Below, one piece after another: positions 31,275 through 38,601 of a stretch of DNA of 51,639 bases. Made by a program: the position numbers and the translations under genes. The notes beneath the pieces were generated by a model that saw only the letters and a list, made by a program, of their open reading frames with translations, was not told the DNA's origin and did not search any database. This stretch comes from an uncultured Collinsella sp. (GTDB lineage Bacteria; Actinomycetota; Coriobacteriia; Coriobacteriales; Coriobacteriaceae): the NCBI GenBank assembly GCA_958353395.1, contig CATWSG010000014.1, positions 1 to 51,639 on the forward strand. The letters are read 5' to 3'. Each line of letters opens with the position of its first letter. Positions within the stretch are counted from its first letter, which is position 1.

Positions 31275-32624
31275 TTAGGCGGTGGCGCGGCCGAGCCAGT
31301 TGCCGCTGTGGTGGTAGATGGTAAACATCGTGGCCGTGATGAGCCAGGTTACGGGGTAAACCAGCAGCAGGTGCTCAAGTGACGGATCGAACGGCATAAT
31401 CGCAAACACCCAGATCACCCTGAGCACGACGGTGCCAAAAATCGTGAGCAGCATGGGCTGCAAGCTCACGCCGGCACCGCGAATGGAGCCCGACGCGTTT
31501 TCGATAATCGAGAAGATCGCGTAGAACGGCGCGATGAAATGAAGAATCGTCGTGGTGTACGCCGAAATCGAAGCATCGTCGACAAACAGACGCGACAACG
31601 GACCCGAGAACACCAGCAGCACGGCAGACAGGCCACCAATGAGTATAAACGACAGCACAAGCGACGTATGGTAGCCCTTGCGCATGCGCTCGTAGTTGCG
31701 CGCGCCAAAGTTCTGTGCCGAGAACGTGGTGATCGACACGCCGAGCGCCTCGGTAACCATCCAGACAATGCCATCTAAGCGGCCCGAAAGACCCCACGCC
31801 GTGGTGACATCGGCACCAAACGAGTTGACCGACACCTGAATCAAAACGTTGGAAATCGAATACGCAGCAGATTGAAAGCCAAGCGGCAGACCACACGAGA
31901 TCATGCTCTTACAAATGCCAGGATCAATGCCGAGTTTGGACAGTGAAAGCCGCCACGCACCCGGTGCGTGCATCATACGAATCACGATCATCGTGGCGTT
32001 GGAGCAAATGGTCAGCGCCACCGCGATGCCGCAGCCCAGAGCCTCCATATGAAGCACGGCAACGAAGATGACATCCAGCACCGCATTAACAAGGCAGCCG
32101 GAAGCGATGATCACAGCAGGCCCGCGCGTGTCGCCCACGGCGCGCAGCAGTGCCGTTCCCATATTGAGTAGCAGCGCCGCAACCATGGCGGCAAAATAGC
32201 AACGAGCATAGGCCACGCCCTCGGCCAATAGTTCATGCGGCGTGTTCATAAGCACCAGCATGGGCTCAACGAACACTATGCCAAGAATCGAGAAAACGAT
32301 ACCGCCCACCAGCGCGAGCGTCATGGCCGTATGGACCGAACGGCTCAGTCGCTCATCATCGTGCTGGCCAAAATACTGACCGGTAATGACCGCGCAGCCG
32401 GCGCCGACGCCAACGCAAAAGCCAATGCAGAGCTCGGTGAGCACCATCGTGGCCTGGATGCCGCCCAATGCGAGCTTGCCGCCAAACTGGCCGACGATAT
32501 AGGTACCGATAAGCGTGTAGGCCTGCTGAAAAAACGAGCTAAAGAAGATGGGAACGCACAGCGACAGCAATTGCTGCCAAATAACACCTTGCGTTACATC
32601 GATAGCCGTAGATTTCTTAGCCAC
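31275..32624 (-). CDS. MATE family efflux transporter
   Basis: This multidrug and toxic compound extrusion-type membrane protein has 449 residues and about twelve hydrophobic segments in two similar halves. Family pointers are the first helix WQQLLSLCVPIFFSSFFQQ, VGQFGG and the corresponding second-half segment with FSAQNFGARN. MATE proteins export cationic drugs or metabolites by sodium or proton antiport; the substrate cannot be told. The start is GTG at 32624, with GGGAGGG five bases upstream. It is a single gene whose stop abuts the inverted repeat. Confidence 0.88.
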   Translation of the reverse strand: MAKKSTAIDVTQGVIWQQLLSLCVPIFFSSFFQQAYTLIGTYIVGQFGGKLALGGIQATMVLTELCIGFCVGVGAGCAVITGQYFGQHDDERLSRSVHTAMTLALVGGIVFSILGIVFVEPMLVLMNTPHELLAEGVAYARCYFAAMVAALLLNMGTALLRAVGDTRGPAVIIASGCLVNAVLDVIFVAVLHMEALGCGIAVALTICSNATMIVIRMMHAPGAWRLSLSKLGIDPGICKSMISCGLPLGFQSAAYSISNVLIQVSVNSFGADVTTAWGLSGRLDGIVWMVTEALGVSITTFSAQNFGARNYERMRKGYHTSLVLSFILIGGLSAVLLVFSGPLSRLFVDDASISAYTTTILHFIAPFYAIFSIIENASGSIRGAGVSLQPMLLTIFGTVVLRVIWVFAIMPFDPSLEHLLLVYPVTWLITATMFTIYHHSGNWLGRATA

Positions 32625-32749
32625 ACGCCCTCCCCACAAGCATACGACAAACAACAAAACAGCAATTTAAAACCAAAGCCAAAACCAGCTTAGCACCGAC
32701 TGGCGGCGACCGAAACACCTCGAATTAGAGCGCGGTGCGGAATAACTGC

Positions 32750-33664
32750 CTAGTGATACAGCCCCGGCTGGTAGTGATACTCATTGCTCACGTGCGGACA
32801 CAGCTGCCAAAAGGCAACGGCACTCGCCGCGGCCACGTTGAGCGAATCGACCCCGTGCGCCATCGGAATGCGCACGGCTCGGTCGCAGCCCGCGATAGTC
32901 TTGGCGCCCAAGCCGGCACCCTCAGTACCCATAAAGATTGCAAGGCGGTCAATCTCCTGCAGAGCAGGATCGTCCAGCGATACGGAATCGTCCGTCAACG
33001 CCATGGCAGCACACGAAAAGCCGGCATTGTGCAGCGCAGCCAGGCCATCGTGCGGCCACACACGCGCCTCGCTGCCAATACGCGACCACGGCACCTGAAA
33101 CACCGTGCCCATGCTCACGCGGGCAGAACGACGATATAGCGGATCACAACACGTAGGGCTCACCAGAATACCGTCAACATTCAACGCCGCCGCCGAGCGG
33201 AAAATCGCGCCCACATTGGTATGGTCGACAATGCCCTCAAGCACGCACACGCGCACCGGACGCTCCCCCGCAGCTTTTACGACGCCGTCCAAAAACTCAT
33301 CAACCGGAATCTGTCGCGGGCGACGAAACGCCGCGAGCGCACCGCGCGTCACGTTAAAGCCCGTCAACTGCTCCATGAGTTCCATGGAGGCCACAAACAC
33401 AGGAACCGGACCTGCGCCCTCGCGCACAACCAGGCGCTCAAACAGCGGCATCATCTGGTCGAGCCAGCGTTCACCCAAAAGAAAGCTCACCGGCTCGTAT
33501 CCGGCACGCACCGCGCGCTCGATAACCTTGGCGCTCTCGGCGATAAAGATGCCCTTTTGCGGCTCCAGCACGCAGCGAAGCTCGCGCTCGGTCAGTCGCA
33601 CGTAGGCATCGAGCCGCCCGTCCTCGAGCGAGTCGATTCGCAGAACCTCAACGGCATCAGTCAT
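32750..33664 (-). CDS. TrmH/SpoU family RNA methyltransferase
   Basis: This SPOUT-class 2'-O-methyltransferase acts on rRNA or tRNA. The 304 residues include an N-terminal substrate-binding domain and a C-terminal catalytic domain with three motifs: HTNVGAIFRSAAAL, FMGTEGAGL, and IPMAHGVDSLNVAAASAVA. The trefoil-knot SAM motifs are intact. The RNA target is not readable from sequence. The start is uncertain: ATG at 33664 is used, and ATG at 33697 is in frame. AAGAAGGG lies between them, too far from the first for a normal spacing. It is separate from the MATE gene and from dfrA. Confidence 0.88.
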   Translation of the reverse strand: MTDAVEVLRIDSLEDGRLDAYVRLTERELRCVLEPQKGIFIAESAKVIERAVRAGYEPVSFLLGERWLDQMMPLFERLVVREGAGPVPVFVASMELMEQLTGFNVTRGALAAFRRPRQIPVDEFLDGVVKAAGERPVRVCVLEGIVDHTNVGAIFRSAAALNVDGILVSPTCCDPLYRRSARVSMGTVFQVPWSRIGSEARVWPHDGLAALHNAGFSCAAMALTDDSVSLDDPALQEIDRLAIFMGTEGAGLGAKTIAGCDRAVRIPMAHGVDSLNVAAASAVAFWQLCPHVSNEYHYQPGLYH

Positions 33665-33710
33665 AGCAGCCAGCCCGCACCCTTCTTTGCAGCACATCTA
33701 TACCAAACGA

Positions 33711-33729
33711 GGCGACGCTAAGCGCCGCC
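33711..33729 (-). terminator. Terminator of the thyA-dfrA operon
   Basis: An 8-bp stem (33711-33718 with 33722-33729) with a 3-nt loop is followed on the minus strand by TCGTTTGG. The single imperfect pair is a G-U wobble on the minus strand only, which supports orientation. It lies 45 bases past the dfrA stop. Confidence 0.55.
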
Positions 33730-33773
33730 CCATGCATTCAATCAACCCGATGATACCGTTCGCGCCAGGCGAT

Positions 33774-34292
33774 TTACGCCCCAACGCGACGATACGTCAC
33801 GAACTCATAATCGACACCTTCGTCGCCCTCACCCGCGGCAATCGTGGCAACCCCGCCAGCCCGCGAAACTTCCCATGCAGGATCGGCATCCAAATTGGGA
33901 AAATACGTGTCCACGGGATGGACGCAGTGGTTATGCGTGACCTCGGCCTCCACGCAGCACGGCAAAAATTGCCGATAGACATCGCCGCCGCCGATCACCC
34001 ACGCAACGGGCTCATCGGCAACCGCAGCGAGCGCCTCGTCGATGCTATGCACCACGTCGACGCCCTCGGGAGCAAAGCTCTCGTCGCGGGTGAGCACGAT
34101 ATTGCGGCGGTTCTTGAGCGGACGCCCACCGGGAAAACTCAGCAGGGTCTTGCGCCCCATAATGACCGGGCAACCTTTGGTGCACGCCACAAAATGGCGC
34201 ATGTCGGCGCGATTAGACACCACCATATCGCCCTCGCACCCAATGCCCCAGTCGTCACACACGGCGACGATGGCAGAAAGCTTACACGTCAT
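33774..34292 (-). CDS. dfrA: Dihydrofolate reductase
   Basis: This enzyme reduces dihydrofolate to tetrahydrofolate with NADPH and is the trimethoprim target. The 172 residues show the family landmarks: SAIVAVCDDWGIG, the active-site Asp in SNRADMRHF, VIMGRKTLLSFPGGRPL with the NADPH-binding MGRKT, and WVIGGGDVYRQFLP. The Trp usually before the catalytic Asp is replaced (MVVSNRADM), as in some Gram-positive enzymes. It lies nine bases after thyA, which generates dihydrofolate, so the two form a metabolic pair in one transcript. Confidence 0.92.
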   Translation of the reverse strand: MTCKLSAIVAVCDDWGIGCEGDMVVSNRADMRHFVACTKGCPVIMGRKTLLSFPGGRPLKNRRNIVLTRDESFAPEGVDVVHSIDEALAAVADEPVAWVIGGGDVYRQFLPCCVEAEVTHNHCVHPVDTYFPNLDADPAWEVSRAGGVATIAAGEGDEGVDYEFVTYRRVGA

Positions 34293-34301
34293 GAGCGCCG
34301 C

Positions 34302-35150
34302 CTACACCGCAATGGGAATGTTCTTGACCTGCGGGCCGTGCTCGTAGCCCTCGACGATGAGGTCATCGGTCGTAAACGCATAGAAATCGTGCACGTCGGG
34401 GTTAAGCGTTACCTTGGGCGCCGCAAACTGCGGACGCTCGATAAGTTCACGGACAATATCGACATGACGGTCGTAAATGTGGGCATCGGCAATCACATGC
34501 AGCAGCTCGCCGGGAATCATATCGACCGACTGCGCGACCATCATCAACAAGATGGCGTACTGGCACACATTCCAGTTGTTCGCGGCCAAAATGTCCTGGC
34601 TGCGCTGGTTGAGAATCATGTTGAGTGTGGGTTTATCGTCCTGCGGGCGCTGCGTGACGTTATAGGTCACGCTGTAGGCGCATGGATACAGGTGCATCTC
34701 GGACAGATCGTTAAACACATAGGTGTTCGTCATGATACGGCGGCTGTACGGCGTGTGCTTAAGATCGTACAGCACACGGTCCATCTGATCGAAATCGCCC
34801 TCGGCGTAATGGCTCTTCTGGCCAATCTGGTACCCGTAGGCCTTACCGATGGAGCCGGTCTCATCGGCCCACTCGTCCCAAATATGGCTGTTGAGGTCAT
34901 GGACATTATTGGACTTCTTTTGATAGATCCACAAGATCTCATCCATGGCAGACTTAAGCGCCGTGCGGCGCAGCGTGAGCGCGGGGAACTCCTCGCGCAG
35001 GTCATAGCGTGCCGTAACGCCAAAGTTTTTAATGGTATAGGCAGGGGTGCCGTCCTCCCACACCGGACGGACCTTTTGGCCCTCGGTGGTGGTGCCATGG
35101 TCCAAAATATCGCGGCACATGGCTACAAACTGTTGATCAGCTTTGCTCAT
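34302..35150 (-). CDS. thyA: Thymidylate synthase, Bacillus ThyA-like
   Basis: This enzyme converts dUMP to dTMP with methylene-tetrahydrofolate. The 282 residues have catalytic Cys at about 157 in HLYPCAYS, the folate/dUMP-binding RSQDILAANNWNVCQY and the C-terminal ADAHIYDRH region. The YPCAY form and overall length match the Bacillus subtilis ThyA (phage-like) class rather than Escherichia coli ThyA. AGGAGGGTCA before the ATG sets the start at 35150. It heads a thyA-dfrA operon and is divergent from the DUF134-NifX gene. Confidence 0.95.
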   Translation of the reverse strand: MSKADQQFVAMCRDILDHGTTTEGQKVRPVWEDGTPAYTIKNFGVTARYDLREEFPALTLRRTALKSAMDEILWIYQKKSNNVHDLNSHIWDEWADETGSIGKAYGYQIGQKSHYAEGDFDQMDRVLYDLKHTPYSRRIMTNTYVFNDLSEMHLYPCAYSVTYNVTQRPQDDKPTLNMILNQRSQDILAANNWNVCQYAILLMMVAQSVDMIPGELLHVIADAHIYDRHVDIVRELIERPQFAAPKVTLNPDVHDFYAFTTDDLIVEGYEHGPQVKNIPIAV

Positions 35151-35234
35151 TGACCCTCCTGTCAGTCGCCTACAAGCGAGATTCATTGTAGCCCAGGCGC
35201 ACGCGGCCCCACAGCCCAAACATAAGCTCTCATT

Positions 35235-35252
35235 TTCTGACATATGCCAGAA
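35235..35252. promoter_or_regulatory. Palindromic operator candidate 1
   Basis: TTCTGACATATGCCAGAA is an 18-bp palindrome with one mismatched pair, centred at 35243/35244. It lies in the 166-base gap between divergent thyA and the DUF134-NifX gene, just upstream of the candidate promoter at 35258-35285. Its core (TGACATATGYCAGA) recurs at 35291-35304. Confidence 0.65.
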
Positions 35253-35257
35253 ATTCC

Positions 35258-35285
35258 TTGCGCAAATTCGCACGTTCGCTATTCT
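35258..35285 (+). promoter_or_regulatory. Candidate promoter of the DUF134-NifX gene
   Basis: TTGCGC (35258-35263) and TATTCT (35280-35285) are 16 bases apart. Transcription would begin near 35292, inside the second palindrome. On the opposite strand TACAAT (35185-35190) is a possible thyA -10 without a clear -35. Confidence 0.45.
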
Positions 35286-35290
35286 ATTGT

Positions 35291-35302
35291 TGACATATGT
35301 CA
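35291..35302. promoter_or_regulatory. Palindromic operator candidate 2
   Basis: TGACATATGTCA is a perfect 12-bp palindrome centred at 35296/35297, 53 bases (about five helical turns) from candidate 1. It covers the expected start point of the DUF134-NifX transcript, 15 bases before the ATG. A DNA-binding protein here would be expected to repress; the adjacent gene encodes a likely DNA-binding protein, so autoregulation is the simplest guess. Confidence 0.65.
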
Positions 35303-35316
35303 GATTTGGAGAGTAT

Positions 35317-36081
35317 ATGGCAGGAAGACGCGAAAAATTGCGCCGCGTTGGGATCATCCCCGAATATCGCGGCTTTACCCCCGACGGCCTTGCCAGCGGA
35401 GACGCCATCGAGATGACGGTCGACGAGCTCGAAGTCCTGCGGCTGTGCGACCTGGAAGGCCTCAATCAGCAGACCGTCGCCCAGAACATGGGCATCGCTC
35501 GCGCCACCGTGGCGGCCATCTGCAGCCGCGCGCATCGCAAGGTGGCAAACGCGCTGGTCAACGGGCGCGCGCTGAGTATCGAGGGCGGCAATATCGCATA
35601 CTCCCCCATCACCACGACAACGGCCGCATGGCCAGCAAAGGAGGTCGGCACCATGAGAGTGGCAACGACGTACGACAACGGCAACATCTTTATGCACTTT
35701 GGCCGCAGCGAGCAGTTCAAGATCTACGACATCCAGGATGGCAAGGTGCTCAACGAGCAGGTCATAGGCACCGGCGGCACCGGTCACGGCGCGCTGGTGG
35801 GTCTGCTTGCCAACGGTGGCGTTGACACGCTCATCTGCGGCGGTATCGGCGGCGGGGCCATCAACGCGCTCTCCCAGGCCGGCATCACCGTCTATGCGGG
35901 CGCCCAGGGCAGCTGCGATGCCTGCGTCGATGCCCTCATTGCCGGCACGCTCGCTCAGACCGGCGAGGCAACCTGCGACTGCCATGGTCATGACCACGAG
36001 CACACCCATGAGCATGGCGAGTCCTGCGGCCGCCATGGCCATCACGACCACGACGAACATGAGGGCTGCAGCTGCCACTAG
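35317..36081 (+). CDS. DUF134 DNA-binding / NifX-like domain fusion with His-rich tail
   Basis: The 254-residue protein has three parts. Residues 1 to about 95 are DUF134: RREKLRRVGIIPEYRGFTP, VDELEVLRLCDLEGL, and a helix-turn-helix (QQTVAQNMGIARATVAAI). Residues about 113-215 are a dinitrogenase iron-molybdenum cofactor (NifX/NifB) domain: MRVATTYDNGNIFMHFGRS, GTGGTGHGALVGLL, ICGGIGGGA. The last 33 residues hold 12 His and 4 Cys, a likely metal-binding tail. In many bacteria these two domains are separate neighbouring genes. TGGAGAG precedes the first ATG. No nitrogenase gene is present. Likely a metal- or Fe-S-linked regulator, by inference; the family has no settled role. Confidence 0.85.
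   Translation: MAGRREKLRRVGIIPEYRGFTPDGLASGDAIEMTVDELEVLRLCDLEGLNQQTVAQNMGIARATVAAICSRAHRKVANALVNGRALSIEGGNIAYSPITTTTAAWPAKEVGTMRVATTYDNGNIFMHFGRSEQFKIYDIQDGKVLNEQVIGTGGTGHGALVGLLANGGVDTLICGGIGGGAINALSQAGITVYAGAQGSCDACVDALIAGTLAQTGEATCDCHGHDHEHTHEHGESCGRHGHHDHDEHEGCSCH
35638..35655 (+). promoter_or_regulatory. Internal ribosome-binding site and in-frame start codon
   Basis: AAAGGAGG (35638-35645) is followed after seven bases by ATG at 35653-35655, exactly in frame with the fusion gene (codon 113). Translation from it would give a 142-residue protein: the NifX-like domain plus His-rich tail, without the DNA-binding part. This ribosome-binding site is stronger than the one of the full-length product. 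Confidence 0.65.
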
Positions 36082-36137
36082 CGGCAGGCATCTCAACGCC
36101 AACACGCTTCCGCGCGTGCGACAGCCTACGAACGAAC

Positions 36138-36177
36138 GGCGAAGGCCGCCTGGAGTACCATCCAGGCGGCCTTCGCC
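36138..36177. terminator. Bidirectional terminator between DUF134-NifX and ffh
   Basis: A perfect 17-bp GC-rich stem (36138-36154 with 36161-36177) with a 6-nt loop lies between the two convergent stop codons. The T-run is weak on both sides. Confidence 0.65.
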
Positions 36178-36197
36178 ATACACGACTCAACCAGTCG

Positions 36198-37673
36198 TTA
36201 CTTCTTATTGCGCATCTGCGCTTCCATCTGGCGCAGCAGATCCATATCGGACTTGGGGCCGCCCGTTCCCAGGCCGCCCATGCCGCCCAGGCCCATGGCA
36301 TCCAGACCGGGAATATTGGGCATGCGCATCCTCTTGCCCTTCTTACCCTTTTTGCCCTTCTTGCCGCCGGCCTGCGCCTGATTGGCCATCGTGCGCATGC
36401 GGCCCATCATCTTATTCATCTCGCCCCACTGCTTCATAAGGCTGTTGACCTCGGTGGGGGTCACACCGGCGCCCTTGGCGATACGGGCGCGACGCTGGCC
36501 GTTGATGATGGAGGGACGCAGGCGCTCCTCCTTGGTCATCGACATGATGATGGCCTCGTTCTTATCGAAGATGCCTTCGTCCAGGTTGCCACCCATCTGG
36601 TTGAGCGCACGCTGGCCACCGGGGAGCATGCCCAGGATGCCCTTCATGCCGCCCATCTTCTTGACGGCCTTCATCTGGTCGAGCATGTCGTTCATGGTAA
36701 AGCCCTCGCGCAGCATGCGCTCGGCAGCCTCGAGCTGCTCGGCGTCGGCCGCCTCCTGGGCCTTCTCGATAATGCCGACAACGTCGCCCATGCCCAGAAT
36801 GCGCTTGGCCATACGATCGGGATAGAACGGCTCCAGCGAATCGGGTTTCTCGCCCATGCTCACGAACTTGATAGGCTTGCCGGTCACCTGGCGCACGGAA
36901 AGCGCGCCGCCGCCACGGGCGTCGCCGTCGAGCTTGGAGATGATCACGCCGTCAAAGTCGGTGCGCTCGGCGAAGGTCGAGACAACGTTGACGATATCCT
37001 GGCCGGTCATGGCATCGACGACCATCAGCACCTGATCGGGCTTGACGGCCTTCTTGATGTCCACGGCCTCCTGCATCATCTGCTCGTCGATCTGCAGACG
37101 GCCAGCGGTATCGACAATGACCACGTCGCGCAGGTGGTCGACGGCCTCCTGGATGGCGCCCTTGGCGATATCGACCGGATGCTCGCCGTCACCGCGGAAG
37201 ACCGGAACGCCGATCTCTCCACCGAGCGTGGCCAGCTGGTCGGCAGCTGCGGGACGGTAGACGTCGCACGCGGCGAGCAGCGGCGAGCGGCCCTGCTTCT
37301 TGAGCAGGTAGGCCAGCTTTACGGCCGCCGTAGTCTTACCGGAGCCCTGCAGGCCCACGAGCATGATGACATTGGGAATGCGGTTGCTAAAGACGAGCTT
37401 GCTCTCGGTGGAGCCAAGCATCTCGGTGAGCTCGTCAAGCACGATCTTGACGACGTTTTGCGCCGGCGACAGCGACTCCATGACCTCGGCGATCATGCAG
37501 CGCTCCTTGGTCTTGGCGACGAACTCCTTGACGACCTTGAAGTTGACGTCGGCCTCGAGCAGCGCCATGCGAATGTCGCGCATTGCCGAGGTGATATCGG
37601 CCTCGGTCAGTTTACCCTTGCCGCGCAGGCGGTCAAATGTGTCGTTGAGGCGATCGCTCAGAGAATCAAACAC
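36198..37673 (-). CDS. ffh: Signal recognition particle protein Ffh
   Basis: This is the SRP GTPase that binds 4.5S RNA and signal sequences of nascent membrane proteins. The 491 residues comprise an N domain (about 1-85), a G domain with GLQGSGKT (107-114), DTAGR and TKLDGDARGG, and a methionine-rich M domain (about 300-430) with an SRP RNA-binding segment (RRARIAKGAGVTPTEV). The C-terminus is Lys/Gly- and Met/Gly-rich (GGKKGKKGKKGKRMRMP). The start is GTG at 37673 with AAGGAG seven bases upstream. It is last in the smc-ftsY-ffh run, ten bases after ftsY. Confidence 0.96.
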   Translation of the reverse strand: MFDSLSDRLNDTFDRLRGKGKLTEADITSAMRDIRMALLEADVNFKVVKEFVAKTKERCMIAEVMESLSPAQNVVKIVLDELTEMLGSTESKLVFSNRIPNVIMLVGLQGSGKTTAAVKLAYLLKKQGRSPLLAACDVYRPAAADQLATLGGEIGVPVFRGDGEHPVDIAKGAIQEAVDHLRDVVIVDTAGRLQIDEQMMQEAVDIKKAVKPDQVLMVVDAMTGQDIVNVVSTFAERTDFDGVIISKLDGDARGGGALSVRQVTGKPIKFVSMGEKPDSLEPFYPDRMAKRILGMGDVVGIIEKAQEAADAEQLEAAERMLREGFTMNDMLDQMKAVKKMGGMKGILGMLPGGQRALNQMGGNLDEGIFDKNEAIIMSMTKEERLRPSIINGQRRARIAKGAGVTPTEVNSLMKQWGEMNKMMGRMRTMANQAQAGGKKGKKGKKGKRMRMPNIPGLDAMGLGGMGGLGTGGPKSDMDLLRQMEAQMRNKK

Positions 37674-37683
37674 TAGTCACTCC

Positions 37684-38601
37684 TTAATTGGACTCGCCCA
37701 CCAGGGCGCGGCAGAAATCTTTGGCATTGAACTCCTGCAGGTCATCGACCTGCTCGCCCACGCCCACGCGCAGGATTGGGAGCTTAAGCTTCTCGGCCAC
37801 GGCCATGGCGATACCGCCCTTTGCCGTGCCGTCGAGCTTTGTCATGATAATACCGTCCAGGCCAAGCGCCTCGTTAAACTCGAGCGCCTGGTTCAGACCG
37901 TTTTGGCCTGTCGCGGCATCGATTACGAGTACGACCGAGACGGGCATCGGGCCGGCGGCCATATTGGCGGCGCGCTTACGGGTCACGTTGACCACCTTGG
38001 CAAGCTCGCGCATGAGCTCGGGGCTCGTGTGCAGACGACCGGCGGTGTCGATAAGCACCAGGTCGCTGCCGCGCTTGTCGGCCTCGTCCAGCACGTCGTA
38101 GCAAACGCTCGCCGGGTCGGAGCCGCGGTCGCGCTTGATGACGGGGACGCCGGCGCGCTGGCCCCACACATCGAGCTGTTCGATGGCGGCGGCGCGGAAG
38201 GTATCGGCCGAGCCGATCACGACGTTCTTACCGCGGGCAGCCATGGCGCTCGCGATCTTGCCGACCGTCGTGGTCTTGCCGGCACCGTTAATGCCCACAA
38301 ACAGCACGCAGCTCGGCGTGTCGGCGAACGGATCGCGCTCAGCGGGCACAAAATGCTGCTCGAGCTGCTCGGCCAGGGCGCGACGAAGCTGCGGGGCGGT
38401 CTTGAGGTTCTTCTTGGCCGCGGCATCGCGCAGGTCATCGGATACCTTGATCGCGACCTCGGCACCCATGTCACCCATGACGAGGGTGTCCTCAAGGTCC
38501 TCCCAAAAATCCTCGTCGACCTCACCGCCAAAGTAAAAGACCTCGTTGAGGGCCTCGCGGCTGCGTTCAAGTCCGCGCGAGAGAGCATCGAAGAATCCCA
38601 T
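37684..38601 (-). CDS. ftsY: SRP receptor FtsY
   Basis: FtsY is the membrane-associated GTPase partner of Ffh that delivers ribosome complexes to the translocon. The 305-residue protein has the N domain (about 1-85) and G domain with GINGAGKTTT (103-112), DTAGR and TKLDGTAKGG. The acidic A domain found in Escherichia coli is absent, so membrane contact would rely on the N-terminal amphipathic helix (MGFFDALSRGLERSR). The start shares one base with the smc stop (TAATG). Confidence 0.95.
   Translation of the reverse strand: MGFFDALSRGLERSREALNEVFYFGGEVDEDFWEDLEDTLVMGDMGAEVAIKVSDDLRDAAAKKNLKTAPQLRRALAEQLEQHFVPAERDPFADTPSCVLFVGINGAGKTTTVGKIASAMAARGKNVVIGSADTFRAAAIEQLDVWGQRAGVPVIKRDRGSDPASVCYDVLDEADKRGSDLVLIDTAGRLHTSPELMRELAKVVNVTRKRAANMAAGPMPVSVVLVIDAATGQNGLNQALEFNEALGLDGIIMTKLDGTAKGGIAMAVAEKLKLPILRVGVGEQVDDLQEFNAKDFCRALVGESN

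Noticed and set aside
35317..36081. Nitrogenase cofactor gene implying nitrogen fixation
   Set aside because: NifX-type domains occur widely in non-fixing bacteria, and no nif structural or assembly genes are present here.
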